Of a stretch of DNA of 64,000 nucleotides, positions 56,328 through 64,000 are shown one piece after another. Source of the DNA: an uncultured Verrucomicrobiales bacterium (GTDB lineage Bacteria; Verrucomicrobiota; Verrucomicrobiia; Verrucomicrobiales; Akkermansiaceae); contig CALCWC010000152.1 of NCBI GenBank assembly GCA_937905985.1, positions 1-64,000 on the forward strand. The letters are read 5' to 3'. Position numbers and translations under genes: made by a program. Each line of letters opens with the position of its first letter. The stretch's first letter is position 1. The notes under the pieces are model-generated. The model was not told the origin of the DNA. It made no database searches and saw only the letters and a list, made by a program, of their open reading frames with translations.

Positions 56328-57230
56328 CTACTTGCCCTCCTTGGCGTAGATGACGGTGGGGTTGATGCGCGGGATGACGTTAATGCTGACGGGGCGCTTG
56401 CCCTCGGCGGCCGCGTGCTCGATAATCATGGCCAGGCGCTCCATCTGCCCCTTGATGTCGTACACCTGCATGAGCACCTCCGCACCGTTGTCCAGCGTGA
56501 GGATGATTTTCCATTCCTTGGGGCGGAAGATTTCCTTGATGGTGGGAATCTCTTCCAGCGAGTAGTGGTTGGCGGCCGCAGCCAGCTCCACGATGGGGCG
56601 GTACGCCTTCTCCGTCACTTCCGCACCCGCCTTGAATTCCTCCAGGTCGCCCGCTTGCAGGTACCACACCGGCAGGTTGGTGAAGTTTTCATGGAACTCC
56701 GGCACAATGGGGAACAAGCGCCCGTTTTGGTCCATGTACAGCTTGGCTCGGTTGCCCGTGTCCGCCCCGCTTTCCATTTCCACGAACACCACGGGTATGC
56801 GCTCCTCAACCTCGATGTGCAGCGTGTCCGGCAGCTCTGCATGGATGTGTGCGGCGGCGATGCAGGGATGCTCCATGAGCTTGTTCTCCCAGTCCACGGG
56901 ATTGAGCTTGGTGAGGTTGATGCTGTTGTGGATGCCGAGCAGGTCCAGGGCTTGTTCCCGGCTGATGATTTTGTGCGCGGCCTCGTAGGAGATGTTGTCC
57001 AGCTCCATGTGGTACGCACGGGCGATGGCGTAGCGGATGCCGTAGAAGAGCAGCAGGGCCACCGGCACGATGATGAGCGCGTAGAGCGCGTACTTTTTCG
57101 CCGCTGACCAGCTGCGCCGCAGGAATGGGATGTTGAAGTACTTCTCCCCGAATGTCATGCTGCTCTCCACGGCGCGCACGTTGTCGCCGCTCTTGTGAGC
57201 TTTGCGGTACCTGTTGCGGTTCCCAGGCAT
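56328..57230 (-). CDS. ftsQ: Cell division protein FtsQ
   Basis: FtsQ links divisome proteins in the periplasm. The 300-residue protein has a basic cytoplasmic N-terminus (MPGNRNRYRKAHKSGD), one membrane helix at about residues 45-65, a POTRA-like domain (NSINLTKLNPVDWENKLMEH) and a beta-domain. Sequence is diverged, and the call rests on layout and on its position after ddl and murC-murB in a division cluster. It lies 12 bases after ddl. No FtsA or FtsZ gene follows; menC-menE does. Confidence 0.82.
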   Translation of the reverse strand: MPGNRNRYRKAHKSGDNVRAVESSMTFGEKYFNIPFLRRSWSAAKKYALYALIIVPVALLLFYGIRYAIARAYHMELDNISYEAAHKIISREQALDLLGIHNSINLTKLNPVDWENKLMEHPCIAAAHIHAELPDTLHIEVEERIPVVFVEMESGADTGNRAKLYMDQNGRLFPIVPEFHENFTNLPVWYLQAGDLEEFKAGAEVTEKAYRPIVELAAAANHYSLEEIPTIKEIFRPKEWKIILTLDNGAEVLMQVYDIKGQMERLAMIIEHAAAEGKRPVSINVIPRINPTVIYAKEGK

Positions 57231-57242
57231 GGGGAGAAAAAA

Positions 57243-58166
57243 TCAACTGCGGCTCTGGTTGAGGGAGATTTGCGCGATGCGGCGGCAGAGCTCGCCAAAG
57301 CCGATGCCCACGGCCTTTGCGGCCTTCGGGAACAGGGAGGCTCCCGTCATGCCGGGTATGGTGTTGATTTCCAGTACGTAGGGCTTGCCGTCGTCCGTCA
57401 GCAGCACGTCCACGCGACCGTACACCTCTACATGCAGCGCGCGGTAGGCTGCCAGCGCGGCTTCCTGCACGGCCTTGGTTTCCTCTTCCGTGAGGTCGGC
57501 GGGGCAGATGTAGTCGGACCCCACGGCCCCGGTCATGGAGGGGTACTTGTTGCGGTAGTCGTAGAAGCCCTGGCGGGGGCAGATGTGGACAACGGGCAGG
57601 GCGGTGCCGTCCAGGATGGCGACGGTGAGTTCCTTGCCCTTGATGTATTCCTCCACCAGGAGGGGGCCGGGGAAGCGGTCGTCGCGCTCCAGCGCGGCAT
57701 CCATCTCGGCCTGTTCATGCACAATCTCCACGCCGACGGAGGAACCCTCGCACGGGGGCTTGAGCACGCAGGGGCAGGGCAGGGTGGGGCGCTGGCCGTG
57801 CGGCACCACCTCGCTCTTGGGCGTGGGCACGCCCGCTGCCACGAAGGCCTGCTTGGTGAGCAGCTTGTCGAAGCAGTTGCGGCTGGTTTCGGAACCGGCG
57901 CCGGTGTAGGGGATGCCCAGTTCCTCCAGGTAGGCCTGCAGGCCGCCGTCCTCACCGTAGGTGCCGTGGATGATGTTAAAGCAGAGCTCCGTGCCCTCCG
58001 GGATGGGCGGGCGCTCGCCGTCCACCACCACAGGGGTGACGTGGGTGAAACCCTCTTCTGCCAGAGCTTCCAGCACGGCTTTGCCGGAGACGAGGGAAAC
58101 CTCTCGCTCCGAGCCGGGGCCGCCCATCAGCAGCGCTATCTTCGTGTCGTTCGTTAAATTGTTCAT
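57243..58166 (-). CDS. ddl: D-alanine-D-alanine ligase
   Basis: Ddl joins two D-Ala residues for peptidoglycan with ATP. The 307-residue protein begins MNNLTNDTKIALLMGGPGSER, has FNIIHGTYGEDGG, the ATP-grasp lysine region CVLKPPCEGSSVGVEIV, and the C-terminal metal site RVDVLLTDDGKPYVLEINTIPGMT. Length and motifs are standard. It lies between murC-murB (15 bases) and ftsQ. Confidence 0.96.
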   Translation of the reverse strand: MNNLTNDTKIALLMGGPGSEREVSLVSGKAVLEALAEEGFTHVTPVVVDGERPPIPEGTELCFNIIHGTYGEDGGLQAYLEELGIPYTGAGSETSRNCFDKLLTKQAFVAAGVPTPKSEVVPHGQRPTLPCPCVLKPPCEGSSVGVEIVHEQAEMDAALERDDRFPGPLLVEEYIKGKELTVAILDGTALPVVHICPRQGFYDYRNKYPSMTGAVGSDYICPADLTEEETKAVQEAALAAYRALHVEVYGRVDVLLTDDGKPYVLEINTIPGMTGASLFPKAAKAVGIGFGELCRRIAQISLNQSRS

Positions 58167-58181
58167 GGTGGAAAGGGGGTG

Positions 58182-60482
58182 TCAGAATTGCGGCTCGCGG
58201 TCACCGACGACGTGGACCTCCGTGCGCAGGGTGATGCCGCGCTCGGCCTTGGCCTTCTCGCGGATGAAGTCGATGAGCTGGGTGACATCCGTGGCGCTGG
58301 CGTTCCCGGTGTTGACGATGAAGTTGGCGTGCTTCTCGGAAACCTTGGCGCCGCCGATGGCGTATCCCTTGAGCCCGAGCTCCTCAATGAGCTTGCCGGC
58401 GGGAATTTCATCGGGATTGACGAAGGTGCAGCCGGCGCTGGGTTCCTTGGGTTGGGAACTGCTGCGGCGCGCGCGGAACTCGTCCGTGGCGGCACCGATG
58501 GCCTGGGCATCCGCCGGTGTTCCGGCGAAGGTGGCCTGCATGACCATGTTGGTGTCGAACTCCGGAATGAGGCGGTACTGCGCGCCCTTCATGTGGTCCT
58601 TTTCGAACTCCACGAGCTCGCCGTCCTCGGTGAGCGCGGTGGCGGAGCGGAACACGCTCCACATGTCGCCGCCCATGCATCCGGCGTTCATGCGCAGGCT
58701 GCCGCCCACGCAGCCGGGGATGCCGTCCATCCACTCGAACCCGCTGATACCGTGGCTTGCGGCGAAGGATGCCAGCTTCTTGAGCTTCACGCCGGCGCCG
58801 GCCACAATGTGGTTGCCCTGCAGCTCCAGCTTCTCGAAGATGCCGGAGGCGGGATGGATGACGGCACCGCGGATGCCGCCGTTGCGGACGACCAGGTTGG
58901 AGCCGCGGCCCACGATTTGCACGGGGAGGTTGCGGTCCTTGAAGAAGTTGACCACGGCCTGCATGGCCTCGAAGGTGTGGGGCTCGATCCAGTACTGGGC
59001 CTCGCCGCCCACGCCCAGCGTGGTGTGCCGGCTCATCGGCTCGTACAGGCGGTAGTTCAGGTCATTGCCGCATTCTGCGGCCATGGCTGCCATGAGGCAC
59101 AGGTCCCTGGCAATGCGGCTGCCCGTCTCGTGCACGTTGCCCGCGCCCAGCGTCAGGAACAGGTCGCCGGGGCGCAGCTCGTTGCCCACCACGTGGTGAG
59201 CCAGCGCCAGGTTCGGCAGGAATTGCGCCTCCACGGGGCCGTTCTCGGTCACGGCGTCCACAATGGTCTGCCCGCTGATGCCGGGGATGGGTGGCTCGCT
59301 CGCGGGATACACGTCCGCCACGTACAGCTTGTCCACCGCTTGCAGCACCTTGCCGAAGTCGTCGCGCAGCAGCTTGGTGCGCGTGTAGCGGTGCGGTTGG
59401 AACAGCACCACCAGGCGCTGGGGCTTCAGGCTTTGCGCGGTTTGCAGCGTGGCGGCTATCTCCGTGGGGTGGTGGCCGTAGTCGTCCACCACGCGGTAGT
59501 TTTGGGAAAGGTACTTGGTCTCAAAGCGGCGGCGCGCTCCGGCGAAGGATGCCAGGCCGCGGGTGATGCTGGTGAAGTCGCACCCCATTTCCAGGGCGGC
59601 GGCGGTGGCTGCCAGAGAGTTGAGCACGTTGTGGCGGCCGGGGATGCCCAGCTCCACGCGCCCCAGCGGCTCGCCCTTGTAGTTGATGGTGTAAAGGGTG
59701 CGGCCGCGCTTCACGGTCATGTCCGTGGCGGTGTAGTCCGCATCCTGCCAGCCGTAGGAGACGCTGTTGGGGTACTGGGAGCATACATCGCATGCGCCGG
59801 GGTCGTTCTTGCAGTAGAAGATTTTCCCGCGCGTTTGCTTGCAGAGGGTGTGGAAGACTTCCTTGATGTGGTCGAGGTCGCGGTAGAAGTCCAGGTGCTC
59901 GGCCTCGATGTTGAGAATGATGCTGTGCTCCGGCAGGTAGTTCACCAGCGTGCCGTCGCTCTCGTCGCCTTCTGCCACCAGGTACTCGCTGTCCTCGTTC
60001 CAGTGCGCGTTGGCTCCCAGCACCGGGATTTCCGCTCCCACATAGTGGCACGGGCGCAGGCGCCCCTCGCGCAGCAGGTGCGCCGTCAGGGATGAGGTGG
60101 TGGTTTTGCCGTGCGTGCCTGCCACCACCACGCCTTTCTTGCCGTTCAGGATGGCTGCCAGGCATTCCGCGCGGCGCATGCAGGTGATGCCGTTCTTGCG
60201 TGCCGCCGCCAGTGCCACGTTGTCCTCGCGGATGGCGCTGGAGTAGATGACCACTTCTGCATCCTTCACCGCATCCGGGTTGTGCGGACAGGAGAACGCG
60301 AGCCCGGCCAGTTGCAGGCGCTCCGTTTCTTCGCTCGTCACGCGGTCGCACCCGCTCACCAGATGGCCCATCTCCAAGAGCATGCGGGCCAGGCCGCTCA
60401 TGCCGGCCCCGGCCACGCCTATCAGGTGAATGCGTTCCGGGTGTTCCCGGTCCAGTAGTCTCTTGCGCAGCTGATCTATCAT
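58182..60482 (-). CDS. murC-murB: Fused MurC-MurB peptidoglycan enzyme
   Basis: A 766-residue protein carries two enzymes. Residues 1-455 are MurC, UDP-MurNAc-L-alanine ligase, with ATP loop VVVAGTHGKTTTSS, EGDESDGT and the C-terminal domain. Residues 470-766 are MurB, UDP-MurNAc dehydrogenase, with FAD-site VGRGSNLVVRNGG, WMDGIPGCVGGSLRMNAGCM, and PSAGCTFVNP, where the proton-donor position is Cys rather than Ser. MurB makes UDP-MurNAc, the MurC substrate, so order in the pathway is opposite to order in the chain. A promoter sits 13 bases before the ATG. Confidence 0.95.
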   Translation of the reverse strand: MIDQLRKRLLDREHPERIHLIGVAGAGMSGLARMLLEMGHLVSGCDRVTSEETERLQLAGLAFSCPHNPDAVKDAEVVIYSSAIREDNVALAAARKNGITCMRRAECLAAILNGKKGVVVAGTHGKTTTSSLTAHLLREGRLRPCHYVGAEIPVLGANAHWNEDSEYLVAEGDESDGTLVNYLPEHSIILNIEAEHLDFYRDLDHIKEVFHTLCKQTRGKIFYCKNDPGACDVCSQYPNSVSYGWQDADYTATDMTVKRGRTLYTINYKGEPLGRVELGIPGRHNVLNSLAATAAALEMGCDFTSITRGLASFAGARRRFETKYLSQNYRVVDDYGHHPTEIAATLQTAQSLKPQRLVVLFQPHRYTRTKLLRDDFGKVLQAVDKLYVADVYPASEPPIPGISGQTIVDAVTENGPVEAQFLPNLALAHHVVGNELRPGDLFLTLGAGNVHETGSRIARDLCLMAAMAAECGNDLNYRLYEPMSRHTTLGVGGEAQYWIEPHTFEAMQAVVNFFKDRNLPVQIVGRGSNLVVRNGGIRGAVIHPASGIFEKLELQGNHIVAGAGVKLKKLASFAASHGISGFEWMDGIPGCVGGSLRMNAGCMGGDMWSVFRSATALTEDGELVEFEKDHMKGAQYRLIPEFDTNMVMQATFAGTPADAQAIGAATDEFRARRSSSQPKEPSAGCTFVNPDEIPAGKLIEELGLKGYAIGGAKVSEKHANFIVNTGNASATDVTQLIDFIREKAKAERGITLRTEVHVVGDREPQF

Positions 60483-60494
60483 CTTTACGCGTGA

Positions 60495-60522
60495 ATTATA
60501 CCCCGAACGCCCTCCTTTTCAA
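60495..60522 (-). promoter_or_regulatory. murC-murB promoter, short leader
   Basis: On the minus strand TTGAAA (60522-60517) and a perfect TATAAT (60500-60495) are 16 bases apart. The start near 60488 leaves a leader of about 6 bases. Confidence 0.65.
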
Positions 60523-60582
60523 GCAGAATGTGTAAGATTTCCAAATTAATTTTGCATGAAACCGCCGAGATTTCGGGGCAAC

Positions 60583-60614
60583 AAAAACACACCTGCACCC
60601 GTGGTGCAGGCGTG
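60583..60614 (-). terminator. rpsP terminator
   Basis: CACGCCTGCACC and GGTGCAGGTGTG (60603-60614 with 60588-60599) form a stem with a GT wobble, followed on the minus strand by TTTTTGTTG. It lies 36 bases after the rpsP stop. Confidence 0.75.
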
Positions 60615-60649
60615 CTGAACAAGAAAGGATGAAAAAGGGAAGCGCAGGC

Positions 60650-60895
60650 TTAGGCCTTGGCGGCGCGAGCCTTCTTGATGATGGAGGCCACGGTCACGGA
60701 CGGGCGGGCGCCGTTGGCGATCCACTTGTCGGCCTTCTCCACATCAATGCTGTAGTTCACGCCCTCGGCCATGGGGTCGTACGTGCCGATCTGGTCGATG
60801 AACGCGCCGTCGCGGCGGTTGCGGCTATCGACGACGATAACCTTGTAGTAGGGACGATTCTTGGCACCCTGGCGAGTAAGACGAATTGCTACCAT
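60650..60895 (-). CDS. rpsP: 30S ribosomal protein S16
   Basis: The 81-residue protein has the complete bS16 family sequence MVAIRLTRQGAKNRPYYKVI, VDSRNRRDGAFIDQIGTYDP and WIANGARPSVTVASIIKKA. It is a small subunit assembly protein. The ATG at 60895 gives the canonical N-terminus; upstream codons belong to the leader. It has its own promoter and terminator, so it is monocistronic, unlike the common rpsP-rimM-trmD-rplS operon. Confidence 0.97.
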   Translation of the reverse strand: MVAIRLTRQGAKNRPYYKVIVVDSRNRRDGAFIDQIGTYDPMAEGVNYSIDVEKADKWIANGARPSVTVASIIKKARAAKA

Positions 60896-60960
60896 ATAAC
60901 GAAGTTTCTTGAGGTTGATTTGTTGCTCCGTGGCGGGTATGACCGCCAATGCGGGACACC

Positions 60961-60989
60961 AAGTTACCACTGGTGTGCCACAATGTCAA
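60961..60989 (-). promoter_or_regulatory. rpsP promoter
   Basis: On the minus strand a perfect TTGACA (60989-60984) and TAACTT (60966-60961) are 17 bases apart. The leader of about 60 bases has a short GGCGG-TCATAC-CCGCC hairpin. Confidence 0.6.
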
Positions 60990-61035
60990 GCAAAAGGATG
61001 AGAATTTTTGCGAAATGTGCTCCGTATGCCGCAAA

Positions 61036-61563
61036 TCAATCCTCATGCACGCCGATAAAGGGGAGGTTTCGGTATTTTCCGGCGAAATCCATGCCGTATC
61101 CCACCAGGAAGCCTCCGTGTGTCTGAAGCGCGGCGAAATCCGGGTTGAAGCCGGCTTCACGCCGCCCGGTTTTGTCCACCGCCACCGCACAGCGAACCTC
61201 CGCGGCTCCCATGTCCGACAGGCGGCGGCAGATTTCTCTCAGGGTGATGCCGGAATCCGCCAGGTCGTCCAGCACGAGCACGCGGCACCCCGCCACGTTC
61301 GGCGGGGAGAAAATCCACTGCAGCTCGCCGCTGCTTTCCTTGCCCGCGCCGTAGGAGGACACGCGCATGGTTTCCATGCGGAAGTTGGCGGGCAGCAGGC
61401 GCAGCAAATCCGCCGCGAACATCAGCCCGCCATCCAGTATCACCGGCACCAGCACCTCTTCTTGCGTGCCGAAGTGCGCCTGCACCTCCCGCGCCACGCG
61501 CTCCACCCCGCTGCGGATGTCCGCCGCGCTGAACAGCTCGCGAATGTGGCCTTCCCCGTTCAT
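61036..61563 (-). CDS. hpt: Hypoxanthine phosphoribosyltransferase
   Basis: Hpt salvages hypoxanthine and guanine with PRPP. The 175-residue protein has the PRPP-binding loop VLVLDDLADSGITLREI, the earlier VPVILDGGLMFAADLLR, the flexible-loop region MRVSSYGAGKESSG and the C-terminal FLVGYGMDFAGKYRNLPFIG. It overlaps the upstream U32 gene by 4 bases (ATGA). Confidence 0.94.
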   Translation of the reverse strand: MNGEGHIRELFSAADIRSGVERVAREVQAHFGTQEEVLVPVILDGGLMFAADLLRLLPANFRMETMRVSSYGAGKESSGELQWIFSPPNVAGCRVLVLDDLADSGITLREICRRLSDMGAAEVRCAVAVDKTGRREAGFNPDFAALQTHGGFLVGYGMDFAGKYRNLPFIGVHED

Positions 61564-62822
61564 GACAGCTTGCGGCGCGTTACCAGATAGACCTTGTCGC
61601 CGTGGCGCAGCTTGGTGTCCACGGCCACCATGGCCACCGCTCCCTTGGGCGCGGTGGGCACCACGTGGGTGACGCCCTGAGCATCGTCGCAGCGCACCTC
61701 CTGCACCACCACGCGCACGATGCCGGTGGTGCAGCCGGTGATTTCAATCTTGTCGCCGGGGGAGAGGGGTTCCGCCTCCAGGCGGATTTCCGCCACCTTT
61801 GCCTTGGGATACCAGCGGACCACGCGCCCCAGGTGGCGGCGCTGTTCCAGGGCCAGGCTGTTGGAGCAGCCGCTCCACGTGTCCCACTCCTCGCCCAGGT
61901 AGTAGCCGCCGTGCCAGAATTTGCGGTTGAAGACCTGCAGCAGGCGCTCCTCCCATTCGGCCACCTTCTCCGGGCTCCAAGTGCCGTCCGCGCATGCCGT
62001 CACGGCCTCCTTGTACACCTGCGTGACGGTAGAGACGTACGCTTCCGAGCGCCCGCGGCCCTCCAGCTTGAAAACGGATACGCCCGCCTCCACCAGCTGG
62101 TCAATCACGCGGATGGTGCAGATGTCCTTGGGCGACATGATGTACTGGTTGTCCACGTCCATCTCGAAGCCGGTCTCGGTGTCGGTGACGCGGTACTTGC
62201 GGCGGCAGAGCTGGAAGCACTGGCCACGGTTGGCGCTGTGGTTGTAGGCGGCGAGGCTCATGCCGCACTTGCCGGAGATGCCGATGCAGAGGGCACCGTG
62301 TGCGAAGACCTCGATACGAACGGGTTTGCCGGACGGTCCGCAGATGTTTTCCTCGCGGATGGTGCCGATGATGTGGCGGATTTGCGAGAGCTTCAGCTCG
62401 CGCGCCAGCACCATCACATCCGCATACTGCGCGAAGAAGCGCACGGCGGATACGTTGCACACGTTCGCCTGAACGGATACGTGCACCTCCAGCCCCAGCT
62501 TGTGGGCGTGCGTGATGACCGCCATGTCCGCCGCAATAACGGCATCCACTCCCGCCGCCTTGGCGCGCTCCAGCAGGCTTTCCATGCCCGCCAGCTCCTC
62601 GTCGTACACAATGATGTTGCATGTGAGGTACGCCTTGGCCCGGCACGCATGGCAGAGGCGCACCACCTTCGCCAGGTCCTCCTCCGTGAAGTTCACCGTG
62701 GAGCGGGCGCGCATGTTGTACATGCCCACGCCAAAGTACACGCTGTCCGCCCCGGCCCGCAGCGCCGCTGCCAGGGACTCGAACGACCCCGCCGGTGCCA
62801 TGATTTCCAACTCCTGCATCAC
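61560..62822 (-). CDS. U32 family protein (tRNA/23S rRNA hydroxylation type)
   Basis: The 420-residue protein begins ELEIMAPAGSFESLAAALRAGADSVYFGV, then has EVFAHGALCIGISGKCGMSL and ANRGQCFQLCRRKYRV with the four Cys expected for an iron-sulfur cluster. U32 proteins, once listed as peptidases, include TrhP and RlhA, which hydroxylate tRNA U34 or 23S rRNA using prephenate. The TrhP-type length fits, with a C-terminal beta-domain (residues 330-420). It overlaps hpt by 4 bases. Confidence 0.9.
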   Translation of the reverse strand: MMQELEIMAPAGSFESLAAALRAGADSVYFGVGMYNMRARSTVNFTEEDLAKVVRLCHACRAKAYLTCNIIVYDEELAGMESLLERAKAAGVDAVIAADMAVITHAHKLGLEVHVSVQANVCNVSAVRFFAQYADVMVLARELKLSQIRHIIGTIREENICGPSGKPVRIEVFAHGALCIGISGKCGMSLAAYNHSANRGQCFQLCRRKYRVTDTETGFEMDVDNQYIMSPKDICTIRVIDQLVEAGVSVFKLEGRGRSEAYVSTVTQVYKEAVTACADGTWSPEKVAEWEERLLQVFNRKFWHGGYYLGEEWDTWSGCSNSLALEQRRHLGRVVRWYPKAKVAEIRLEAEPLSPGDKIEITGCTTGIVRVVVQEVRCDDAQGVTHVVPTAPKGAVAMVAVDTKLRHGDKVYLVTRRKLS

Positions 62823-62865
62823 ACCGCCATTCTATGCGCCGCGCCGCGGCGGGTCAAGCGCCTTT

Positions 62866-63321
62866 TCAGTATCGCCGCCCCTCATGCATGTGGAAGGCGT
62901 TTTGCATGAGGTTCACCTGCGGGGCTTGGCGGGGCAGGAGGTAGAGCTCCATGATGTCGAAGCGGTAGGGGACTTCCCGCCCGAGCATGCGGAGCCAGTT
63001 TTTTGCGCCGCGGCGGATGAGCTCGCGCTTGGCGTGGTCCACCATGCGGGATGGTGCGCCGGAGGCGGGGCTGGTGCTGCTCTTCACCTCGGTGAACACC
63101 AGGGTGTCTCCTTGGCGGGAGACGATGTCCACCTCGCCGCCGGAGCCCAGGCGGAAGTTGCAGCGCAGGATTTTGTAGCCGTGCGCGCGCAGCCAGGATG
63201 CGGCCACCTTCTCGCCGTAGCGGCCGATGAACCCGCGCGGCGGGACGGCGTCAGAGTCCCAGGGGCAGCTCCATTTGTGCAACAGGCGCAAATGAGCGGC
63301 GATGGTGTGCAGTGATTCCAT
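62866..63321 (-). CDS. yraN: YraN/UPF0102 endonuclease-like protein
   Basis: The 151-residue protein has the YraN fold: GRYGEKVAASWLRAHGYKIL, then LGSGGEVDIVSRQGDTLVFTEVKSS, where Asp and Glu-x-Lys form a PD-(D/E)XK site. Function is unknown; it is often beside rnhB. The frame overlaps the end of rnhB by 71 bases; a later TTG at 63282 would shorten the overlap. Confidence 0.9.
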   Translation of the reverse strand: MESLHTIAAHLRLLHKWSCPWDSDAVPPRGFIGRYGEKVAASWLRAHGYKILRCNFRLGSGGEVDIVSRQGDTLVFTEVKSSTSPASGAPSRMVDHAKRELIRRGAKNWLRMLGREVPYRFDIMELYLLPRQAPQVNLMQNAFHMHEGRRY

Positions 63322-63880
63322 AGGCGTGAATGGCGGCTAGGTGTTCCCTGGTTCCGTACCCGGCGTTGCGGGCGAACCCGTATTGCGGGAACTGCTTGTC
63401 CAGCTCCAGCATGATGCGGTCCCTGGTGACCTTGGCGAGGATGCTGGCGGCGGCGATGCTCAGGCAGCGCGCGTCACCTTTCACCATGTTGCGGGAGGGC
63501 AGGGGGAAGTTGGGCACGGGCAGGCCGTCGATGATGCACATCTGCGGTTGCGGGTGCAGCCCCTGCGCGGCGCGGGCCATGGCCAGGTGCGTGGCGCGCA
63601 GGATGTTCAGGCGGTCGATTTCCTCCACGCTGGCCTGTGCCACGCTTTTCTGCACGCGGTCGTCCTCCATGAGCGCGGCGAACAGCGCCTCCCGCTTTTT
63701 GGCGGAGAGCTGCTTGGAGTCGTTGAGCCCCTTCAGCGTGAATCCCGGCGGCAGGATGACCGCAGCGGCCACCACGGGCCCCGCCAGCGGGCCGCGCCCC
63801 GCCTCGTCTATTCCTGCGACGATGGCGAACCCGTCATCGTGCGCCTGCTGCTCCGCGAGCATGTCCGGTCCGTCACTCAT
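63251..63880 (-). CDS. rnhB: Ribonuclease HII
   Basis: RNase HII removes ribonucleotides from DNA. The 209-residue protein has VAGIDEAGRGPLAGPVVAAAV with the DEXGRGPLAG site, then IIDGLPVPNF, KGDARCLSIAAASILAKVTRD and YGFARNAGYGTREHLAAI. All four catalytic acidic residues are in place. It overlaps the gene upstream by 8 bases and yraN by 71. Confidence 0.96.
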   Translation of the reverse strand: MSDGPDMLAEQQAHDDGFAIVAGIDEAGRGPLAGPVVAAAVILPPGFTLKGLNDSKQLSAKKREALFAALMEDDRVQKSVAQASVEEIDRLNILRATHLAMARAAQGLHPQPQMCIIDGLPVPNFPLPSRNMVKGDARCLSIAAASILAKVTRDRIMLELDKQFPQYGFARNAGYGTREHLAAIHAYGITAHHRRSFAPVAQMELPLGL

Positions 63881-64000
63881 GGGCGTTGTCGTTCTGTTGC
63901 GGGTCTGTGCCGATGAGTTCCCGGATGTTCTCCGGCAGCGGGTCGTCCGCCTTCAGATGCTGCAGTGTCTCGATGTCCTTCAGGTAGCGGCTGATGGGTG
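63873..64000 (-). CDS. 3' end of an unidentified gene (partial)
   Basis: The last 42 codons of a protein are in the window, ending with NIRELIGTDPQQNDNAHE and preceded by RYLKDIETLQHLKADDPLPE. The stop overlaps the rnhB start. This helical tail is not rplS or trmD, which often precede rnhB. The function cannot be told from the part present. Confidence 0.7.
   Translation of the reverse strand, partial: PISRYLKDIETLQHLKADDPLPENIRELIGTDPQQNDNAHE

Noticed and set aside
1..64000. CRISPR arrays, tRNA and rRNA genes
   Set aside because: No regularly spaced direct repeats and no T-arm/CCA patterns or rRNA stretches were seen when reading both strands.

Overview
The window looks like a chromosome segment of a GC-rich, Gram-negative Verrucomicrobiota, most plausibly an Akkermansia-like gut bacterium. 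This rests on a 1523-residue beta-helical surface protein with a PEP-CTERM-like tail ending in an Arg run, a class III (anaerobic) ribonucleotide reductase, a respiratory complex I operon, menaquinone genes, and a cell-division cluster with a MurC-MurB fusion. Almost no gene has a recognisable Shine-Dalgarno sequence. Several good sigma70-type promoters lie only 5-20 bases from the start codon, so short-leader or leaderless mRNA looks common.

Layout. 0.3-9.5 kb (mostly minus strand): sodium/solute symporter, rimO, infC-thrS, a small nucleotide-sugar cluster (cupin, nucleotidyltransferase, and a nucleotidyltransferase-GHMP kinase fusion) and a YqjD/E/K-like envelope stress cassette. 9.6-22.5 kb: an accessory stretch of orphan genes: Spx/ArsC-like protein, an Abi_2 HEPN protein with a promoter-driven structured leader RNA, a secreted protein, an AAA ATPase, an ADP-ribosylglycohydrolase, a Sel1 protein behind a long structured RNA and a 13-codon leader peptide, an ankyrin protein with a displaced copy of its 3' end, and two AT-rich genes. 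It ends at a strong bidirectional terminator.

22.7-35.5 kb: nuoD to nuoN in one minus-strand operon without nuoA, B or C. 35.7-41.4 kb: small hypothetical gene, ugd, DUF167, a membrane-anchored CbiX-like protein, and fused secDF. 41.6-43.1 kb: an orphan phage-virion-like gene and an IS200/RAYT-type transposase inside nested inverted repeats. 43.3-50.6 kb: the surface protein and a two-domain M16 metalloprotease.

50.9-54.3 kb: nrdD with an NrdR-like operator and a structured leader. NrdD lacks its glycyl-radical domain, which is encoded by a separate 71-codon gene just downstream; nrdG follows. 54.3-60.5 kb: a MenC-MenE fusion and ftsQ-ddl-murC/B. 60.6-64 kb: rpsP, hpt, a U32 protein, yraN, rnhB and the end of one more gene.

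A family of AT-rich intergenic repeats built on CAATTGTAAATC/GTCAATT sits at gene ends across the window, often next to GC-rich hairpins, and in one case supplies a promoter -35 box. I saw no tRNA, rRNA or CRISPR array.
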